Assembly (NCBI RefSeq): GCF_026162645.1
Contig: NZ_JAOTBE010000019.1
Span: 1 to 56,374 of the forward strand
DNA: 56,374 nucleotides
Reading direction: 5' to 3'
Source of the DNA: Paracoccus rhizosphaerae
GTDB lineage: Bacteria; Pseudomonadota; Alphaproteobacteria; Rhodobacterales; Rhodobacteraceae
Shown: positions 38,479 to 47,809 of the stretch, piece by piece
How the letters are laid out: every line of letters starts with the position of its first letter
Position numbering within the stretch: the stretch's first letter is position 1
Notes under the pieces: model-generated
What the model was told of the DNA's origin: nothing
The model's database searches: none
Seen by the model: the letters and a program-made list of their open reading frames with translations, nothing else
Made by a program: the position numbers and the translations under genes

Positions 38479-39536
38479 TCCCCAAGCGCGACAAGGAGGC
38501 CGTTGGCCAGCGGCTGCTGGCGCGGTTCCGGCAGGCCGGGGCCGAGGAGATCGCGCCCGACATCCTGCTGCCCGCCGAAAGCCTGCTGGACCTTTACGGA
38601 GAGGACATCCGCGCCCGCGCCTATGTCACCCAGGACCCCATCCGGGGCGAGATGATGCTGCGCCCGGATTTCACAGTGCCGGTCGTGCAGGCCCACATGG
38701 CGTCGGGGGCCGAGCCCGCGCGCTATTGCTATCTGGGCGAGGTGTTCCGCAAGCAGGACAGCGGCGACATCCGGCCCCGCAACCCGCGCGACCGCGAATA
38801 CCTGCAGTGCGGGTTCGAGCTGTTCAGCCGCGACCCTGCCGCCGATGCCGAGGTCTTCGCCCTGTTTTACGACGCGCTGCAGCCGCTGGGTCTTCGGGCC
38901 GAGATGGGCGACATGGGCCTGCTGCTGGATGCCGTCTCGGGCCTGCCCCTGACACGCGCGCGGGCCGAGGCGCTGATGCACCATATTTGGCGTCCGGGCC
39001 GGTTCAGCCGGCTGCTCGAACGCTTCTCGAAGCCGGGCGTGACGCGGTGCTTCGCGCAGGCGGGCCAGGCTTGGGCCGGCCTGCGCAGCGAGGACGAGAT
39101 GATCCGCCGCATGGCGCGGCTACAGGGCGACGCCGCCGTGGCGCCCCTGGCGGCGGTATGGACGGAACGCTTGGACCGGCTGTTCGACTTGCGGGCACCG
39201 GCACCGCACGCATTGCCAACGCTCGCCGAACTGGCCGGCGACATGCCAGCCATCGCGCCGGCCGTCGCCAGGATCGAGGCCCGGATGGCGGCCATCGCGG
39301 ATCGCGGAATCGACCTTGACCGGGTGATCTTCGACGCCAGCCACGGCCGGACCACGATGGAATATTACGACGGCTTCACCTTCACCTTCCAAGCCGACCG
39401 CAACGGCTGGCCGCCCGTCGCATCGGGCGGTCGTTACGACGCGCTGACCCGCGTTCTGGGAAAGGGCCGGGAAATTCCCGCCGTGGGTGGCATCATCCGT
39501 CCGGGCCTGGTGGCCGAACTGGAGGGGGCCGCATGA
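38475..39536 (+). CDS. hisZ: ATP phosphoribosyltransferase regulatory subunit
   Basis: HisZ is a HisS-like protein without aminoacylation activity that forms the first histidine-synthesis enzyme together with short-form HisG. The 353-residue protein keeps the class II synthetase core ([47 protein letters not shown]). It lacks the C-terminal anticodon-binding domain of HisS. The ATG at 38475 overlaps the hisS stop; the frame upstream of it is a shadow inside hisS. Its stop overlaps hisG by ATGA. Confidence 0.95.
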   Translation: MIPKRDKEAVGQRLLARFRQAGAEEIAPDILLPAESLLDLYGEDIRARAYVTQDPIRGEMMLRPDFTVPVVQAHMASGAEPARYCYLGEVFRKQDSGDIRPRNPRDREYLQCGFELFSRDPAADAEVFALFYDALQPLGLRAEMGDMGLLLDAVSGLPLTRARAEALMHHIWRPGRFSRLLERFSKPGVTRCFAQAGQAWAGLRSEDEMIRRMARLQGDAAVAPLAAVWTERLDRLFDLRAPAPHALPTLAELAGDMPAIAPAVARIEARMAAIADRGIDLDRVIFDASHGRTTMEYYDGFTFTFQADRNGWPPVASGGRYDALTRVLGKGREIPAVGGIIRPGLVAELEGAA

Positions 39537-40249
39537 TCCGCCTGGGGGTGCCGTCAAAGGGGCGGCTGATGGAACAGACCTTCGACTGGTTCGCCGAACG
39601 CGGTGTCCGACTGTCGCGCAGCGGGTCAGACCGCGAGTACGCAGGCCGGGTCGAGGGCGCGCAGGGCGTAGCGCTGGTCCTGCTGTCTGCGGGTGAGATC
39701 CCGCGCGAGCTGGCCGCCGGCAGGATCGAGTTGGGCGTGACCGGGACCGACTTGGTGCGGGAAAAGCTGGCCGGCTGGTCGTCGGACTTGGTGGAACTGG
39801 CACCGATGGGCTTTGGTCACGCCGACCTGATCCTGGCCGTGCCCGACTGCTGGCGAGACTGCGTCGACCTGGACGATTTCGCCGCCATCGCCCGCGACTT
39901 CCGGTCCGAACACGGGTTCCGCCTGCGGATCGCCACCAAGTATCACCGGCTCGTGCGGGCCTGGCTGTCGGCGCAAGAGGTTGCGGATTACCAGCTGGTG
40001 GACAGCCAGGGCGCGACCGAGGGCACGGTCGCGAACCAGACCGCCGAAGCCATCGCCGACATCACCTCTTCGGGGGAGACGCTGCGAGCCAACAACCTGC
40101 GCATTCTGGACGAACCGCCGATCCTGCGGTCCCAGGCGACGCTGTTTGCCAATCGCGGCGCGGTGGGGCCTGCCCTGGAACGGTTCGCCGCCCAGCTTGG
40201 GCTGGAGATGCCGGACACCCCTGCCCCGCAAGAGGCCGCGCAAGGCTGA
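39533..40249 (+). CDS. hisG: ATP phosphoribosyltransferase, short-form catalytic subunit
   Basis: HisG condenses ATP and PRPP in the first step of histidine synthesis. The 238-residue protein is of the short form that needs HisZ. It begins [19 protein letters not shown] and has ELGVTGTDLVREK, and RIATKYHRLVRAWL. The PRPP loop is LVDSQGATEGTVANQTAEAIADITSSGETL, of which ADITSSGETL is diagnostic. It overlaps hisZ by four bases and lies 56 bases before the convergent ccoS. Confidence 0.96.
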   Translation: MIRLGVPSKGRLMEQTFDWFAERGVRLSRSGSDREYAGRVEGAQGVALVLLSAGEIPRELAAGRIELGVTGTDLVREKLAGWSSDLVELAPMGFGHADLILAVPDCWRDCVDLDDFAAIARDFRSEHGFRLRIATKYHRLVRAWLSAQEVADYQLVDSQGATEGTVANQTAEAIADITSSGETLRANNLRILDEPPILRSQATLFANRGAVGPALERFAAQLGLEMPDTPAPQEAAQG

Positions 40250-40305
40250 CGGCGGCCCAAGGGGGACCGTCGCGCCCGCCTGCCACCGCAGTCGCTGGCG
40301 GGCTG

Positions 40306-40470
40306 TCAGTCTTTGGGGCGGGGCTTGTCGTCCCACTGCTCGGACAGGATGCGCTGGCCATCGCCCTTAGGGTCCTCGAACTGGCGGTTCCGCAGCGCCC
40401 AGAGGAACGCCACCAGACCGGCCCCTCCAAGCCCGAGTGAGACTGGGATCAGGATTGCCAGGATCTCCAT
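40306..40470 (-). CDS. ccoS: cbb3-type cytochrome oxidase assembly protein CcoS
   Basis: The small 54-residue protein starts MEILAILIPVSLGLGGAGLV, a single membrane helix, followed by FLWALRNRQFEDPKGDGQRI. That last stretch carries the CcoS hallmark of a Gln/Phe-Glu/Asp-Asp segment after the helix. CcoS is needed to mature the cbb3 oxidase cofactors. Its ATG overlaps the ccoI stop as TGATG, so it is the last gene of ccoGHIS. It is shorter than common ORF cut-offs and easily missed. Confidence 0.93.
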   Translation of the reverse strand: MEILAILIPVSLGLGGAGLVAFLWALRNRQFEDPKGDGQRILSEQWDDKPRPKD

Positions 40471-42683
40471 CAGCGGGCCCTTCCGCCAAGGCGCAGCGCG
40501 TTCAGGGTGACCGTGATCGAGCTGATCGACATGGCCAGCGCGGCGATCAGCGGCGTCGCAAGGCCCAAAAGCGCGATGGGCACCGCCACCACGTTATAGC
40601 CGATCGAGATCGCGAAGTTCTGGCGGATGCGCCGGGTCGCCTGCCGGGCGATGACCAGCGCCTCGGCCACCGGCGTCAGGTCCTGTCCGGTCAGCACCAT
40701 GTCGCTGGCAACCCGCGCCGCGTCCAGCGCGCTTGCCGGCGAAATCGACGCATGCGCCCGCGCCAGCGCGGCCGTGTCGTTCAGCCCGTCGCCGACCATC
40801 AGCACCTTGTGGCCCGCATCGGACAGGGCCGCCACGGCATCGGCCTTTTCGACGGGACTGACGCCGGCCCGCCATTCCTGCACACCCAGCTGCCGCGCCA
40901 GCGCCGCGACGGGCGCGGCCCGGTCGCCCGACAGCAGGATCACCCGACGGTCATCGGCCAGAAGCCGCGCCACGCAATCCTCGGCCCCGGGCCGCAGGCG
41001 GTCGGCAAAGTCCAGACGCAGCGCCGGGCGCCCCTCGACCGCCAGCCAGCTGGACAGCGTCGGCGCGTCGTCCCGCGGAACGTCCAGCCAGTCGGCGCGG
41101 CCGAGGCTGACGCGCAGTCCCAGCCAGCGGGCGGTCACACCACGCCCCGGCTGTTCGCGCAGATCCTGCAACGTGGCGGGGGCGGTGTCGGCCAGTCCCT
41201 CGGCCAGGGCGCGCGACAGCGGGTGGGACGACCCGTCCGCCAGCGCACGCGCCACGCCGCGCAGTTCGGCGGGGATGGCCGCCGGGTCCAGCAGACGCGG
41301 CTGGCCCAGGGTCAGGGTGCCGGTCTTGTCGAAGACGACGGTGTCGACCTCGGCCAGACGCTCGAGCGCGGTGCCGTCCTTGATCAGCAGTCCGCGCCGG
41401 AACAGCCGGCCCGATGCCGAGGTGGCCACCGCCGGAACCGCCAGCCCCAGGGCACAGGGGCAGGTGATGATCAGAACGGCCGCCGCAATGTTCAGCGCCA
41501 GCCGCAGGTCGCCCGAGGCCCAGAGCCAGCCGGCGAAGCTGCTCAGCGCCAGCAGGTGGACGGCGGGCGAATAGGCGCGCGCCGCGCGATCGGCCAGCGA
41601 GGTATAGCGGCCGCGGGCGTTCTCGGCCGCCTCGACCAGGGCCGTCAGGCGCGAGAGTGAGCTGTCGCGGCCCGCAGCGGTCACGCGCAGGACCAGGGGG
41701 CCAGTCAGGTTCACCTCTCCGGCCGAGAGCGCAAGCCCCGGCGCGGCGGCGACGGGCAGCGTCTCTCCGGTCAGAAGGGCGCGGTCGATCTCGCTCGTGC
41801 CGTCGACGATGATGCCATCGGCAGGGACACGGCCGCCGGGCCGCACGCGGATCACGTCGCCGGGGCGCAGATCTGCCACCGGCACCGTCCGTTCCACGAC
41901 GTCTGAAATCAGTGTGGCACGCGGTACCTCCAGCGCAGTCAGCTCGGCGGCGGCGGACTTGGCGATGGCGCGGGTGCGGTGGTCCAGATAGCGTCCGACC
42001 AGCAGGAAGAAGCACAGCATCACCGCCGCATCGAAATAGGCGTGATGCCCCGACTGCGCGGTCTCGGAAACGCTGATCGCGCTGGCGAGGATCAGCGCCA
42101 GCGAGATCGGCACGTCCATCCCCAGCTGCCGCGCCTTCAGCGACGTCCATGCGCTGGCGAAAAACGGCCGACCCGCGAAAGCCACCGTCGGCAGGGCGAT
42201 GGCGCCGCTGATCCAGTGGAACAGGTCGCGGGTCGCCGCCTCGGCGCCCGACCACACGGCGACCGAAAGGATCATGACGTTCATCATGGCAAAGCCCGCA
42301 ACCCCGATCCGCATCAAGAGGTCACGGCCCGCGCGGTCGGCGGCGGTCGATGACAGCGCGTCCGGGTCCAATTCATGCGCGACATGACCCGCGCGGGCCA
42401 GCAGCGGGATCAGGTCGGACGCCTGCAGCCCCGGCGCATCCACAGTGACGCGGCGCAGCGTCAGGTTCACGCGGGCCGAACGCACACCCGGATGCGCCAG
42501 AAGCGCCGTTTCCACCTGAGAGATGCAGAGCGCACAATGCGCGTCGGGCAGCGACAGGATCAGGTTCTGCGGCAGCGCCGCCTCGGCCCGTTCGGCCAGG
42601 CGCTGCGCCAGGGGTGCGGCGTCGCAGGCTGGGCATGCGCCAAGCCGCGGCTGAAAACCCGGTGCGGCGGTCAGTTCGGCCAT
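40470..42683 (-). CDS. ccoI: Copper-transporting P1B-type ATPase for cbb3 oxidase assembly
   Basis: CcoI (FixI) moves copper for the CuB site of cbb3 oxidase. The 737-residue inner-membrane ATPase has an N-terminal CPAC pair (about residues 18-21) and a heavy-metal domain with HCALC. Membrane helices include the metal-binding CPC in ITCPCALGLA. The TGE segment DRALLTGETLPV, phosphorylation site DKTGTLT and hinge GDGLNDTAAL follow. It lies between ccoH (gap of 4 bases) and ccoS (overlap). Confidence 0.95.
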   Translation of the reverse strand: MAELTAAPGFQPRLGACPACDAAPLAQRLAERAEAALPQNLILSLPDAHCALCISQVETALLAHPGVRSARVNLTLRRVTVDAPGLQASDLIPLLARAGHVAHELDPDALSSTAADRAGRDLLMRIGVAGFAMMNVMILSVAVWSGAEAATRDLFHWISGAIALPTVAFAGRPFFASAWTSLKARQLGMDVPISLALILASAISVSETAQSGHHAYFDAAVMLCFFLLVGRYLDHRTRAIAKSAAAELTALEVPRATLISDVVERTVPVADLRPGDVIRVRPGGRVPADGIIVDGTSEIDRALLTGETLPVAAAPGLALSAGEVNLTGPLVLRVTAAGRDSSLSRLTALVEAAENARGRYTSLADRAARAYSPAVHLLALSSFAGWLWASGDLRLALNIAAAVLIITCPCALGLAVPAVATSASGRLFRRGLLIKDGTALERLAEVDTVVFDKTGTLTLGQPRLLDPAAIPAELRGVARALADGSSHPLSRALAEGLADTAPATLQDLREQPGRGVTARWLGLRVSLGRADWLDVPRDDAPTLSSWLAVEGRPALRLDFADRLRPGAEDCVARLLADDRRVILLSGDRAAPVAALARQLGVQEWRAGVSPVEKADAVAALSDAGHKVLMVGDGLNDTAALARAHASISPASALDAARVASDMVLTGQDLTPVAEALVIARQATRRIRQNFAISIGYNVVAVPIALLGLATPLIAALAMSISSITVTLNALRLGGRAR

Positions 42684-42687
42684 GGCC

Positions 42688-43146
42688 TTATTCCTCCACG
42701 TTCAGCGGGATGCGCAGGCGGAAGGCGGTTCCGTCACGGCTTTCGGCAAAGAGGTCGGCATTCCAGTTGCCCGGCGCCAGATCGACCTGCGACATCCAGA
42801 CGCCGTCACCTTCGGGCCGCAGGCGCGGGTGCTGGTCGGACAGCTGGTGCGTCGGGCGGCGCAGCATCAGGTCCAGCAGCCTCGGCTGGACTCCCTGCCC
42901 CAGCCGGTCGCGCATCCGCAGCGTCAGCCGCCCGTCCGACAGATCGACATCGACGCTCCACCCCAGGGCCTGCTGTGCCGCCCTGTCGGCCTGGAAGTGC
43001 TGTGAGGCGACGTAGGAACTGCGCACCTCGATCCCCGGGAAGCTGCCGATGGCGCTGACGGCCATGACGACATTCACGGCGATGATCGTGCCGAAGGCCG
43101 TCAGAGTGATCAGCAGGACGTGAAAGCCCTTCAGTTCGCGGATCAT
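42688..43146 (-). CDS. ccoH: FixH-family cbb3 oxidase assembly protein
   Basis: The 152-residue protein has one membrane helix (about 9-31, VLLITLTAFGTIIAVNVVMAVSA). A periplasmic FixH-type domain with SSYVASQHFQADRAAQQALGWSV, LSDGRLTLRMRD and a C-terminal APGNWNADLFAESRDGTAFRLRIPLNVEE follows. CcoH/FixH works with CcoI and CcoG in cbb3 oxidase assembly. It overlaps ccoG by four bases. Confidence 0.93.
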   Translation of the reverse strand: MIRELKGFHVLLITLTAFGTIIAVNVVMAVSAIGSFPGIEVRSSYVASQHFQADRAAQQALGWSVDVDLSDGRLTLRMRDRLGQGVQPRLLDLMLRRPTHQLSDQHPRLRPEGDGVWMSQVDLAPGNWNADLFAESRDGTAFRLRIPLNVEE

Positions 43147-44558
43147 TTGGCATCCTTTCCATGAAAGACCGATTCGACATCGGCGGCGGCGGCGCCTGCC
43201 GGATCGCGGGCGGTCAGCGTAAGGGGCGTCGTCTCGGACGTCGCCAGGGGGCTTTCCGGCGGCGCGGACAGATAGACGCGTCGGGTCATCGTCTGGTCCG
43301 CGGGCACGATCAGGCGCTGCGCCTCTTCGCCCTCGATCGCCAGAACCAGCGGTCCGGTGGCGTCGACGCCCAGTTCGTAGATGACATCGTCATGCTGCTT
43401 GTTGCGCAGCCGCAGCTCATAGGCGTTGCGGATCGTGCCGTCGGAGAGGGTCACGAACAGCGGGTTCCGGACCGGCGTGACGTTCATGTCGACCTGGGAC
43501 CGCATCAGCAGCGCCAGGACGATCAGCACGCCGATCCCCGACCACATGACCGTATAGAGGATCGTGCGCGGCCGCAGCACGTGGCGCCAGACGGGGCGCG
43601 GCTTTGCCCCCGCCCGTTCGGCAGTCTCGTCCGACAGGGCCAGATAGCCGATCAGGCCCTTCGGGCGGCCGGTCCGCTCCATCATCTGGTCGCAGGCGTC
43701 GATGCACAGCGCGCAGGTGATGCATTCCATCTGCTGCCCGTCCCGGATGTCGATGCCCATCGGGCAGACGTTCACGCAGGTCATGCAGTCAATGCAGTCG
43801 CCCGCGCCCGCCCCCTTGCCGCGCGGCTCGCCCCGCCAATCCCGATAGGCGACGGTCAGCGTGTCCTCGTCCATCATGGCGGCCTGGATGCGCGGCCATG
43901 GGCAGGCATAGATGCAGATCTGTTCGCGTGCGAAGCCGCCGAAAAAGAAGGTGGTGGCGGTCAGGGTCGCAATGGTCAGCCACGCGACCGGATGGGCGTC
44001 CAGCGCCAGAAGGTCCCGCGCCAACGTCGGCGCATCGGTGAAATAGAATACCCAGGCCCCGCCGGTCATCAGCGCAATCAGCAGCCAGACCGTCCATTTC
44101 GTCACCCGCAGCCGCGCTTTCTGCAGCGACCAGGGCGCGCGGTGCAGGCGGATGCGGTTGTTGCGGTCGCCCTCGATCCAGCGCTCGACCAGGATGAACA
44201 GGTCGGTCCAGACCGTCTGAGGACAGGCATAGCCGCACCAGACCCGCCCCAGTGCCGAGGTGAACAGGAACAGCCCCAGCCCCGCCATGACCAGAAGCCC
44301 CGCGACGATATAGAATTCGTGCGGCCAGATCTCGATTCCGAAGAAAAAGAAGCGCCGGTTGGCCAGATCGACCAGAACCGCCTGATCGGGCATCGACGGC
44401 CCGCGGTCCCACCTGATCCACGGCGTGACGTAATAGACCGCCAGCGCCAGCGCCATGACGATCCACTTGAGGTTGCGGAAGCGGCCGCTGATCCGCTTGG
44501 GAAAGATCGGCTCTCGGGCGGCATAGAGGCTGGACGTATCCAGCGGCGGGGTCGGCAT
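43143..44558 (-). CDS. ccoG: cbb3 oxidase accessory iron-sulfur protein CcoG (FixG/RdxA)
   Basis: The 471-residue membrane protein has about five helices and two ferredoxin-type [4Fe-4S] motifs in CIDCMTCVNVCPMGID and CITCALCIDACDQMM. Extra motifs CGYACPQTVW and CIYACPWPRIQ and a C-terminal Ig-like domain (about 365-470) complete it. CcoG is proposed to reduce copper for CcoI. AGGAG lies before the ATG. It is the first gene of ccoGHIS, and an FNR-type box stands upstream. The oxidase genes ccoNOQP, often next door, are not in this window. Confidence 0.96.
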   Translation of the reverse strand: MPTPPLDTSSLYAAREPIFPKRISGRFRNLKWIVMALALAVYYVTPWIRWDRGPSMPDQAVLVDLANRRFFFFGIEIWPHEFYIVAGLLVMAGLGLFLFTSALGRVWCGYACPQTVWTDLFILVERWIEGDRNNRIRLHRAPWSLQKARLRVTKWTVWLLIALMTGGAWVFYFTDAPTLARDLLALDAHPVAWLTIATLTATTFFFGGFAREQICIYACPWPRIQAAMMDEDTLTVAYRDWRGEPRGKGAGAGDCIDCMTCVNVCPMGIDIRDGQQMECITCALCIDACDQMMERTGRPKGLIGYLALSDETAERAGAKPRPVWRHVLRPRTILYTVMWSGIGVLIVLALLMRSQVDMNVTPVRNPLFVTLSDGTIRNAYELRLRNKQHDDVIYELGVDATGPLVLAIEGEEAQRLIVPADQTMTRRVYLSAPPESPLATSETTPLTLTARDPAGAAAADVESVFHGKDAK

Positions 44559-44610
44559 GGCAGGCTCCTGTGGCGCCCCGCCCGTCTAGGCCCGCGGCCC
44601 CCGCCCGTCC

Positions 44611-44624
44611 TTGACCTGAGTCAA
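44611..44624 (-). promoter_or_regulatory. FNR-type box upstream of ccoG
   Basis: TTGACCTGAGTCAA is a perfect TTGAC-N4-GTCAA dyad matching the FNR/FnrL consensus TTGAT-N4-ATCAA with the usual variation. It lies 53 bases before the ccoG ATG, in the gap after the nicO remnant. It would place ccoGHIS under oxygen control, as expected for cbb3 assembly genes. Confidence 0.82.
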
Positions 44625-44631
44625 ACCACCC

Positions 44632-45230
44632 TCAGACCAGCACCATCAGCGACACAATCGCGATCAGCGCCCCCGCCGCCAGTCGCATCACCCCGGGCAG
44701 CCAGCGCGCCGCCGACCTTAAAGGCTTGTCCGGCGGCAGCAGCGCAAGACTGCCGCGCCGCGCCCAGACCGCCAGCCCGGCCACCGCCACCGTCACGAAG
44801 GCGGTGCCAAGATCCATGGCAAAGGCGCCTTGGACGCCCATTCCGAAGATCTCCATCCGCCAAGTCAGGATCAGCAGGAACAGCTCCCACGTGCAGGGCC
44901 GGGCCGCGATGCCGGCCACGACCAGCAGGCCGTCGCGCAGCGATCGCGATTGCGCACCTGCGCAGGCGTGGGACCATGCACATGGCCGCAGCCGCAGGTG
45001 TCGTGATGATGGTGCGTCTGCACTTTAAGCATCCGCAATCCGCGCAGGGCCAGCCACAGGCCGACACCCGCGACCAGCCGGGTGCTCAGATGCAGCGTCG
45101 CCCGCACGCCCAGTTCGGTCAGTGCCTCTCGGCCCAGGTTCAGGACGGCGATGCCGGTCCAGACCAGCGCGACAGCGGTGGTCGCCTGCGCCAGGAACGC
45201 AGCGACAGACAGTGCGGCCAGCCGCAGCAT
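44632..45230 (-). pseudogene. Remnant of a NicO-family nickel/cobalt permease gene
   Basis: Two frames on the minus strand together give the middle and end of a NicO/RcnA-type permease. The first (from 45230) reads MLRLAALSVAAFLAQATTAVAL and LWLALRGLRMLK followed by a His-rich HHHHDTCGCGHVHGP loop. After a frameshift near 44935-44965 the second frame continues GLLVVAGIAARPCT to the stop at 44632. The N-terminal part with the metal-binding helix motif is missing. Several family glycines appear as Trp, Glu or Asp (PCTWEL, WRMEIFG, FAMDLG). The gene looks dead. Confidence 0.82.
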
Positions 45231-45885
45231 CGCCCCGCCGCAGGTGATGCGGACCTCATCGGCGCCGGCTGCGCCGATGTCGATCGCCAGCCTTTTTGGC
45301 GACCGAGGTAATTGGCAACGGCGCGTGGACAGGCTTCGGCGGCAGCGACGGGATCGCCCAATCGCGCCTTCATGTCGCAGCCGTCCGCGCCCCGAATCTG
45401 CGGCAGATCCGGCAGGCTGAACTGCACGTAGTATTCGGGATTATAGACCTGGATCAGCAGCGGCTGCGACTCCGGCAGCGGCTGCGACTCCGGCAGCGGC
45501 TGGACCACGGGCCGGACGTGGCCGGATACCAGCCGTCAGTTCCGGTACTCAGCACTGAAATCACGCGGCGGTCCCAACGCGACAGGGGCGCCGCCCGACT
45601 GTAGATACAGGCTGCCATCGAAGCCGGGCTCCCAGGCAGCATCGAAACCTTTGCGGGCGGGCCCCCCTCCTCGGGGTCAGGATGCCATTGCCGCCGGGGT
45701 CGATGTCCAAGTCCTCGTTGATCAGCAGCGAATAGAAATCGTCATACTGCCACTCGACCGTCACCTGCGACAAGTCGGCAGCGTCATAGTCTAGGCTCAG
45801 CGCGGCATCGACGAAAACATGCGGATTCGCGCAAGCCGCCATCGGAAACAGCGATAGCAGAAGGGGCCAGTCGCCGCAGGGGCAT
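45231..45885 (-). pseudogene. Remnant of a DUF1007 periplasmic protein gene (metal-uptake partner)
   Basis: Pieces of one DUF1007 protein are spread over frames: NPHVFVDAALSLDYDA, VEWQYDDFYSLLI and DIDPGGNGIL in one. After a shift in the G-run near 45655-45672, GFDAAWEPGFDGSLYLQSGGAPVALGPPRDF follows in another, then an in-frame TGA at 45536-45538. That frame continues as LLIQVYNPEYYVQFSLPDLP, and after a further shift near the A5 run at 45293-45297 comes ADEVRITCGG. The signal peptide also seems shifted. DUF1007 proteins usually accompany NicO permeases, as here. Confidence 0.82.
45461..45502. repeat. 18-bp tandem duplication in the DUF1007 pseudogene
   Basis: CGGCTGCGACTCCGGCAG occurs at 45461-45478 and again at 45479-45496, followed by a partial third copy (CGGCTG). 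On the coding strand it doubles PLPESQ. The length keeps the frame, so this is a slippage event independent of the frameshifts. Confidence 0.93.
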
Positions 45886-46002
45886 GGGCCCGGTCCGTGA
45901 CGGTGCGCCTTGACGGCGGATCGGGCTGCGGACAGTTGGTCCCATTCGGCCCGACTTAACAATCGCAGGGCCGCGACCAGATGCAGCGTTGGGGGACGGA
46001 CG

Positions 46003-46968
46003 ATGGGAATGGGCAGGCCGGCACGGGCGGTGCTGGGACTGGTACTGGTCGCGGCACTGGCGGGATGCGCCGTCATCGACGCCCGTGCCACGGCGCGAGA
46101 GGCCGCGTTCGAGGCAGAGTTCCCACCCACCGGCCAGCTGCTGGAGGTGAACGGCACCACCGTCCATGCCCATGTGGAGGGCAGCGGCCCCGACCTGATC
46201 CTGCTGCACGGGGCCAGCGGCAACGTGCGCGACTTCACCTTCGACCTCATCGACCGGCTGAAGGATCGCTATCGCGTCATCGCCTTCGACCGCCCCGGCC
46301 TCGGCTGGACAGACCCCATCGCGGACAACGACAACCCCATCGCCCAGGCCGAACTGCTGCGCGCCGCCGCAAAGCAGCTGGACGCCAGCGATCCTATCGT
46401 GCTGGGCCACAGCTATGGCGGTGCGGTGGCGCTGGCCTGGGCGCTGCGGGCGCCATCGGACACCGCCGCTCTGGTCGTCGTCTCGGGCGCGACCGAGCCA
46501 TGGCCGGGCGAGCTGACCGGCTGGTACGCCTTCGTCGGCAGTCCCGTCGGCAGCCGCGTCGCCCCGCCCCTGCTGACCGCGCTGACCCCCGTGGCGGTGG
46601 GCGAGCGGATCATGGCGGGGATCTTCGCCCCGCAGCCGGTCCCGCCGGGCTATGCCGACCACATCGGCGTGGGCCTGGCCGCCCGCCGCGAAACCTATCG
46701 CGCCAACGCCCGCCAGATCACGCAACTGCGCCCCTATCTGCGGGCGATGGCGCCCGAATATTCGCGCCTGACCCTGCCGGTCGAGATCCTGCACGGGGCC
46801 GAGGACCGCATCGTGCCCGCCAATATCCATGCCCGGCCCCTGGCTCGCGATCTGCCGAACGCGCGGCTGACCATCCTGCCGGGCGTCGGCCACATGGCCC
46901 ACCACGCCGACCCGCAGGCCGTCGTTGCGGCCATCGACCGGGCGGCGGCGCGGGCGGGCCTGCGCTGA
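46003..46968 (+). CDS. Alpha/beta-hydrolase lipoprotein
   Basis: The 321-residue protein has a signal peptide ending LVAALAGC (lipobox). A complete alpha/beta-hydrolase fold follows: oxyanion strand LILLHGASGNVRDF, nucleophile elbow GHSYGGAVAL (catalytic Ser), VEILHGAEDRIVPA (Asp) and GVGHMAHH (His). The substrate cannot be inferred. The ATG at 46003 is chosen because GGGGGACGG lies before it and it begins the signal peptide; the frame upstream overlaps the DUF1007 remnant's 5' region. It stands on the opposite strand from that remnant. Confidence 0.85.
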   Translation: MGMGRPARAVLGLVLVAALAGCAVIDARATAREAAFEAEFPPTGQLLEVNGTTVHAHVEGSGPDLILLHGASGNVRDFTFDLIDRLKDRYRVIAFDRPGLGWTDPIADNDNPIAQAELLRAAAKQLDASDPIVLGHSYGGAVALAWALRAPSDTAALVVVSGATEPWPGELTGWYAFVGSPVGSRVAPPLLTALTPVAVGERIMAGIFAPQPVPPGYADHIGVGLAARRETYRANARQITQLRPYLRAMAPEYSRLTLPVEILHGAEDRIVPANIHARPLARDLPNARLTILPGVGHMAHHADPQAVVAAIDRAAARAGLR

Positions 46969-47046
46969 CGGGGGTTCGTGCCGACGGGGGTTGCGGTGGC
47001 ACCCCAGCCGTCCCAATCTGGGCGAACCGCACACAGGGGCCCTCTC

Positions 47047-47706
47047 ATGCTGACCATCCACGGCGTCACCCGTTCCCGCGCCTCGCGCGTCATCTGGCTC
47101 TGTCACGAGCTTGACCTGCCCTTCCGGCAGGAGCCTGTCATCCAGGCCTATCGCATCGCCGATGCCGATGCCCCGGATGCACCCATGAACACCCGCAGCC
47201 CCGGCTTTCTGGCCATGTCGCCCGCAGGCGCGATCCCGGTGATCGAGGACGACGCTCTTGTCCTGTCAGAGTCGCTGGCGATCACGCTGCACCTGGCGCG
47301 CAAACACGGCACCGACATCGGCCCCCAGGACTATGCCGAGGACGCGCTGATGGGGCAGTGGTCCTTCTATGCCGCCACCGCGATCGAGCCCGACGCCCTG
47401 ACCATCCTGATGCTGCACAATCGCGGCACCCTGCAGGAGGCCGACGACGCGGGCCTCGTGGCGGAGGCCGCCGAGCGTCTGGTCCGCCCGCTGAAGGTCG
47501 TGGACGACCACCTGGCCGAACATGGCCACCTGGTCGGCGGGCGCTTCACCGTGGCCGACCTGAACATGGCCGAGGTCATTCGCTATGCCCAGGGCCACGG
47601 TGCCCTGCTGGAGCCGTTCGTGGCGCTGCGGACATGGCTGAAGGCTTGCCAGGACCGCCCGGCGTTCCACAAGATGTGGCAGGCCCGCCTGTCCGAGCCC
47701 GAATGA
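47047..47706 (+). CDS. Glutathione S-transferase family protein
   Basis: The 219-residue protein has a thioredoxin-like N-terminal domain (about 1-85) with the glutathione-binding segment GAIPVIEDDALVLSESLAI. An all-helical C-terminal domain follows with GGRFTVADLNMAEVI, containing the conserved T-x-A-D hydrophobic staple. The substrate is unknown. The ATG at 47047 starts the domain directly; the earlier in-frame GTG at 46978 is not supported. It lies 78 bases after the hydrolase gene. Confidence 0.88.
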   Translation: MLTIHGVTRSRASRVIWLCHELDLPFRQEPVIQAYRIADADAPDAPMNTRSPGFLAMSPAGAIPVIEDDALVLSESLAITLHLARKHGTDIGPQDYAEDALMGQWSFYAATAIEPDALTILMLHNRGTLQEADDAGLVAEAAERLVRPLKVVDDHLAEHGHLVGGRFTVADLNMAEVIRYAQGHGALLEPFVALRTWLKACQDRPAFHKMWQARLSEPE

Positions 47707-47809
47707 CACGCAATCGGTGGGGGCGGTGCAGCGTGGGGCCACAACCCCTTGCCGCCCGCCCCCCGGGCATGAGATAACCCCCCGGACCACGACAGACAGA
47801 GCAGACCCC

